A stretch of 32,354 nucleotides of DNA. It comes from Ruminococcus sp. GTDB lineage: Bacteria > Bacillota > Clostridia > Oscillospirales > Ruminococcaceae. Position numbers and translations under genes: made by a program. The stretch covers positions 1 to 32,354 of the forward strand of contig NZ_JAILMR010000117.1 in the NCBI RefSeq assembly GCF_024692365.1. Reading direction: 5' to 3'. The notes under the pieces were generated by a model that was not told the origin of the DNA, did not search any database, and worked only from the letters and a program-made list of their open reading frames with translations. Positions within the stretch are counted from its first letter, which is position 1. Each line of letters opens with the position of its first letter. Below, in pieces: positions 29,476 through 32,354 of this stretch.

Positions 29476-29950
29476 GAATTACAGCGTCACTGTAAATATG
29501 AACAAGAAGAAGCTGAAAAAGTGCCTTAACCGCGACCTGGTAGAGTATAAGCCCTCGATGAACGTGCTGAGCATGAGCAAATTCATGAAGAAGCATAAGA
29601 CGGAGCGCATATACTACGGCAGGGTCAGAGGTGACAATGTTCAGATCTTCTTCCACAAGGCGAAAAAGCTGGACGGCGGTATGACGGGCTTTTTCGGAAA
29701 GATAACCGAAAAGGGCGAAGAATGCGAGCTTACTGGAAAATTCCGCAAGCCACTGTACGCCTATATCTCGGCGGCAGTGCTGATAATACTCTGCATTGCC
29801 TGTGCTGTGGGAACTTATGCCGCAGGTTCGTGGCAGGGTGCGCTGATCTTTCTGGCGATAGGTGCGGCAGGCGGATTTGTCATGCTTTACGATAATTACA
29901 AAAAATATCTGAGAAAATATCTCGACGGACTTGCCGAAAAGAAGCGGTAA
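29468..29950 (+). CDS. Hypothetical membrane protein with two C-terminal helices
   Basis: This is a 160-residue protein. The N-terminal 95 residues are basic and cytosolic in character (NMNKKKLKKCLNRDL at the start, YYGRVRGDNVQIFFHKAKKL in the middle). Two transmembrane helices follow (YISAAVLIILCIACAVGTY and ALIFLAIGAAGGFVMLY) and then a basic tail (KKYLRKYLDGLAEKKR). The family is not recognised. The ATG is chosen for the AGAGGAAG site and because it gives an eight-base overlap with the upstream gene. A terminator follows. Confidence 0.75.
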   Translation: MAENYSVTVNMNKKKLKKCLNRDLVEYKPSMNVLSMSKFMKKHKTERIYYGRVRGDNVQIFFHKAKKLDGGMTGFFGKITEKGEECELTGKFRKPLYAYISAAVLIILCIACAVGTYAAGSWQGALIFLAIGAAGGFVMLYDNYKKYLRKYLDGLAEKKR

Positions 29951-29968
29951 GCAAACAGGAAAAAATTC

Positions 29969-30018
29969 AGCCGCGGGGGCTTATGACGGACTATCTATCA
30001 GGCTTCTGCGGCTTTTTT
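29969..30018 (+). terminator. Terminator after the hisS gene cluster
   Basis: The stem AGCCGC (29969-29974) with GCGGCT (30008-30013) has further weaker pairing inside and a long loop, and is followed by six T residues. Confidence 0.7.
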
Positions 30019-30108
30019 GCAGTAAGACGGTGCGATGTTCATTTTGTGATATCAGGCAAAGGTCTGAAATGATGAGCGGAACGCATGAATGACATAGGGA
30101 GGTAGAAT

Positions 30109-30756
30109 ATGAAGAAACCAAGTTTGAAAGCTTCGGGAGTTGTAACATTCATCTTCGGGGTACTGCTGCCTGCTGTGCTGATGTGGGTGGCGGTCTTCGG
30201 CATGGACTCAAGTGAGTACGTAGAGAATGGCATAAAGGTCAAATGTACCGTTATAGGAACGTCTGTAACGGGTTCAAGCAGCCGACCCAAGGTGAAGTAC
30301 AAGTCAGCCGAGGGCGAATGGATAGAGGCTGACTGCATAGCTAACAGCAAGGTGACCATGGGACAGACCATAGACGGCTATATCATGCCCGATGACCCTA
30401 AGAACGTATACTGTCCGCCCGACCTCGCACTGAAGATAGTCTTCTACGCCATAGCGGCGGTGCTTGTGATAACAAGCTGGGGATTCTTCTTCAAAACGCT
30501 GAAAGACCTCAGAAACTACAATATACTCATCAAGAGCGGTGTGCCATACAAGGCACAGCTGACCAGCTGGCATAAAGATGACAGCGGTCTTATGCATATA
30601 CAGCTGCGCGTGTTCAGGCGTAACGGCGAGGAAAAAATAATCAGTGTTGAAGCGGAAAAAGGTGCGCCGATAGTGGGCGAATATTATGATATCATGATGT
30701 CCGAAGATGACAAGGGCAGGATAACCGCGGCACTTAACGATGAAAGGCTGAATTAG
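30109..30756 (+). CDS. Hypothetical membrane protein, DUF3592-like
   Basis: This 215-residue protein has a first transmembrane helix (VVTFIFGVLLPAVLMWVAVF), an outer beta-rich segment (residues 35-95, with KVKCTVIGTS, KVKYKSAEGEWIEA and GYIMPDDPKNVYC) and a second helix (ALKIVFYAIAAVLVITSWGFF). A cytosolic domain follows that repeats the same kind of beta pattern (PYKAQLTSWHKDDSG, then IQLRVFRRNGEEK). The alternation of helix and VxYxxxxG-type strands recalls DUF3592, but this is tentative. The ATG follows AGGGAGGTAG. The pseudouridine synthase gene begins two bases after its stop, so the pair is translationally coupled. Confidence 0.75.
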   Translation: MKKPSLKASGVVTFIFGVLLPAVLMWVAVFGMDSSEYVENGIKVKCTVIGTSVTGSSSRPKVKYKSAEGEWIEADCIANSKVTMGQTIDGYIMPDDPKNVYCPPDLALKIVFYAIAAVLVITSWGFFFKTLKDLRNYNILIKSGVPYKAQLTSWHKDDSGLMHIQLRVFRRNGEEKIISVEAEKGAPIVGEYYDIMMSEDDKGRITAALNDERLN

Positions 30757-30758
30757 TA

Positions 30759-31499
30759 ATGGGCGAGATAATGAGACTTGACAAACTGGTGGCTTCTCAG
30801 TTTGCAGATGTATCGAGGGCAGACGTAAAAAAACTCTGCCTGAAAAAGAAGATATCGGTGAACGGAAAGCTGGTGGCAAGGTCGGATATAAAAGTCAGCA
30901 CCGATGATGAGATAATCATCGACGGCAAAAAGCTGACCTACAAGAAGCATATCTACATCATGCTGAACAAGCCTGCGGGTGTGGTTTGTTCGACTAAGGA
31001 GGGCGCGAGCAGAACTGTTCTTGACCTTGTACCCGATGAACTTCGCAGGGACGGACTTTTTCCCGCGGGAAGACTGGACAAGGATACCGAGGGCTTCGTG
31101 CTGATAACCGATGACGGCGAGCTCAGCCACAGAATGCTCTCGCCCAAGACCCATGTGCCGAAGACCTACTTCGTCAGACTTGAAAAGCCGTGGGAGGAAA
31201 GCTACAAGGACATCATGGCAGAGGGTATGACCATAGACGGATTGCATGAGGGCGACCCGGAAGAGAAGTGTCTGCCGGCGCAATTTTTGGCATCTGACGA
31301 AAACGTTTGCGAATGTACCCTCATATTGCATGAGGGTAAGTTCCATCAGGTCAAACGTATGTTTGAAAAAGTTGGTAACAAGGTGGTCTACCTCAAGAGG
31401 GTGGCGATAGGTGAAATGCCGTTGGATAGGGGGTTAGAGCTTGGTCAGTGTTTAGAAATTATGCACAAAGATGTTGAAAAGTTATTGGCACGGAAATAG
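30759..31499 (+). CDS. RsuA/RluB-family pseudouridine synthase
   Basis: This 246-residue enzyme isomerises a uridine in ribosomal RNA. An N-terminal S4 RNA-binding domain (RLDKLVASQF to ISVNGKLV, residues 6-60) is followed by the catalytic domain: YIMLNKPAGVVCST, then AGRLDKDTEGFVLITDDG with the catalytic Asp107, SPKTHVPKTYFV, and EGKFHQVKRMF near residue 190. This motif set places it in the RsuA/RluB/RluE/RluF group; 16S or 23S target cannot be decided from sequence. The start at 30759 lies two bases after the previous stop. An in-frame ATG at 30771 (MRLDKLV) matches family N-termini equally well. An AAACGTTT sequence at 31301 lies inside the gene. Confidence 0.93.
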   Translation: MGEIMRLDKLVASQFADVSRADVKKLCLKKKISVNGKLVARSDIKVSTDDEIIIDGKKLTYKKHIYIMLNKPAGVVCSTKEGASRTVLDLVPDELRRDGLFPAGRLDKDTEGFVLITDDGELSHRMLSPKTHVPKTYFVRLEKPWEESYKDIMAEGMTIDGLHEGDPEEKCLPAQFLASDENVCECTLILHEGKFHQVKRMFEKVGNKVVYLKRVAIGEMPLDRGLELGQCLEIMHKDVEKLLARK

Positions 31500-31583
31500 C
31501 GTATTTGGAAAAAATTTACAGCGATTCATACATTTTCGTTAATATACCTAAAGTAACTCGCTAAAGTTTAGTTAAAAAAACTC

Positions 31584-31612
31584 TTGCTACTTAGATTAAA
31601 ATTTGATATGAT
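31584..31612 (+). promoter_or_regulatory. Promoter of the sugar ABC ATPase gene
   Basis: The -35 box is TTGCTA (31584-31589), the spacer 17 bp and the -10 box TATGAT (31607-31612). The leader before the ATG is about 70 bases. No AAACGTTT operator is seen in this promoter region. Confidence 0.75.
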
Positions 31613-31688
31613 ATATGTGTACTAATTCGGGTATAAGTGTGACCATGTCCGAGTTTGAGGAAAAAATTCAATAGGGAGGTTCTTTTTA

Positions 31689-32354
31689 ATGGCAAGCGTA
31701 TCATTAAGAGAAATTTATAAGAAGTATGCCGGCGGCGTTATCGCTGTTTCCGACTTCAACATTGAGATCAAGGATAAGGAATTCATAATCCTGGTCGGTC
31801 CTTCCGGCTGCGGTAAGTCTACTACACTGAGAATGATCGCAGGTCTGGAGGAGATCAGTGAAGGTGAGCTGTACATCGGAGACAGACTTGTTAACGACGT
31901 AGCTCCTAAGGACAGAGATATCGCGATGGTTTTCCAGAACTACGCTCTGTATCCTCACATGACAGTTTTTGAGAACATGGCATTCGGTCTGAAGCTGAGA
32001 AAGGTTCCCAAGGACGAGATCGCAAGAAAGGTTGAAGAAGCTGGTAGAATCCTGGATATCTCTCACCTGCTCGACAGAAAGCCTAAGGCTCTGTCCGGTG
32101 GTCAGAGACAGCGTGTGGCTCTGGGTAGAGCTATCGTTCGTGAGCCTCAGGTATTCCTGCTTGACGAGCCTCTTTCCAACCTGGATGCTAAGCTGAGAGC
32201 TCAGATGAGAACTGAGATCTCCAAGCTGCACAAGAAGCTGGGTACAACATTCATCTACGTAACACACGATCAGACCGAGGCTATGACCATGGGTGACAGA
32301 ATCGTTGTTATGAAGGATGGTTACATCCAGCAGATCGATACACCTACAAACCTC
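31689..32354 (+). CDS. msmK: Sugar ABC transporter ATPase, MsmK/UgpC type (partial, cut by window end)
   Basis: The first 222 residues are seen and the frame continues past the window edge. Walker A is GPSGCGKST (37-45), the Q-loop is [13 protein letters not shown], the ABC signature LSGGQRQR, Walker B VFLLDEP and the switch VTHDQTEAM. The extended [11 protein letters not shown] and [13 protein letters not shown] signatures are those of the MalK/MsmK/UgpC group, whose C-terminal regulatory domain would lie beyond the window. The ATG follows AGGGAGG. It is transcribed alone, away from any permease, which fits a shared ATPase. The upstream sugar operon (15337-18727) lacks one. Codon bias is strong, as in the binding-protein gene, suggesting high expression. 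Confidence 0.95.
   Translation, partial: MASVSLREIYKKYAGGVIAVSDFNIEIKDKEFIILVGPSGCGKSTTLRMIAGLEEISEGELYIGDRLVNDVAPKDRDIAMVFQNYALYPHMTVFENMAFGLKLRKVPKDEIARKVEEAGRILDISHLLDRKPKALSGGQRQRVALGRAIVREPQVFLLDEPLSNLDAKLRAQMRTEISKLHKKLGTTFIYVTHDQTEAMTMGDRIVVMKDGYIQQIDTPTNL

Noticed and set aside
31301..31308. AAACGTTT site before the MsmK gene
   Set aside because: It lies inside the pseudouridine synthase gene, about 280 bases upstream of the promoter, and may be a chance match of codons for Glu-Asn-Val-Cys.

Overview
The window looks like chromosomal DNA of an anaerobic Gram-positive gut or rumen bacterium, most likely Ruminococcus-like (Oscillospiraceae, possibly the R. albus group). This is inferred from moderate GC content, strong GGAGG ribosome binding sites, TTGACA/TATAAT-type promoters with 17-bp spacers, single-subunit firmicute enzymes, a minD-mgsA gene pair, and a sugar-ABC/LacI/glycogen phosphorylase repertoire. 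No rRNA, tRNA, CRISPR array, phage gene or intact insertion sequence was seen. All genes but one are on the + strand.

Left part (1-9.7 kb): the tail of a membrane protein; a 1516-residue protein that reads as about ten tandem four-helix membrane repeats; a PHP-domain phosphoesterase; malic enzyme; and quinolinate synthase (nadA). The gaps between them are unusually rich in repeats: GCGCTTTTTG tandem blocks, AT-rich AATTATGAATTATG blocks, and a long hairpin between malic enzyme and nadA.

Middle (9.7-18.8 kb): a 1248-residue cytoplasmic fusion of a LacI-type sugar-sensor fold, a degenerate GGDEF domain, an intact-looking EAL domain and a C-terminal beta-helix-like repeat domain. Next comes a 690-bp gap holding two kinds of palindromic operator, then a sugar operon: LacI repressor, lipoprotein substrate-binding protein and two permeases. 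The operon has no ATPase; an MsmK/UgpC-type ATPase gene begins at the right edge of the window and could power it.

Right part (18.8-32.4 kb): a hypothetical protein, a beta-CASP metallo-beta-lactamase-fold protein, a small orphan protein and glycogen phosphorylase, whose promoter carries the same AAACGTTT operator as the LacI gene. A 267-bp MITE-like element with 42-bp terminal inverted repeats lies between glgP and a convergent DUF4830 gene and supplies the stop codons of both. After it come minD-mgsA, a DUF218 protein, an acetyltransferase, a possible 15-codon leader ORF, hisS, three small uncharacterised proteins, an RsuA/RluB-type pseudouridine synthase and the ATPase.

The unifying theme is carbohydrate sensing and use. 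Sugar import (ABC operon), storage-polysaccharide breakdown (glgP) and c-di-GMP signalling (LacI-sensor/EAL fusion) lie close together, and shared operators suggest the LacI protein links at least the first two.
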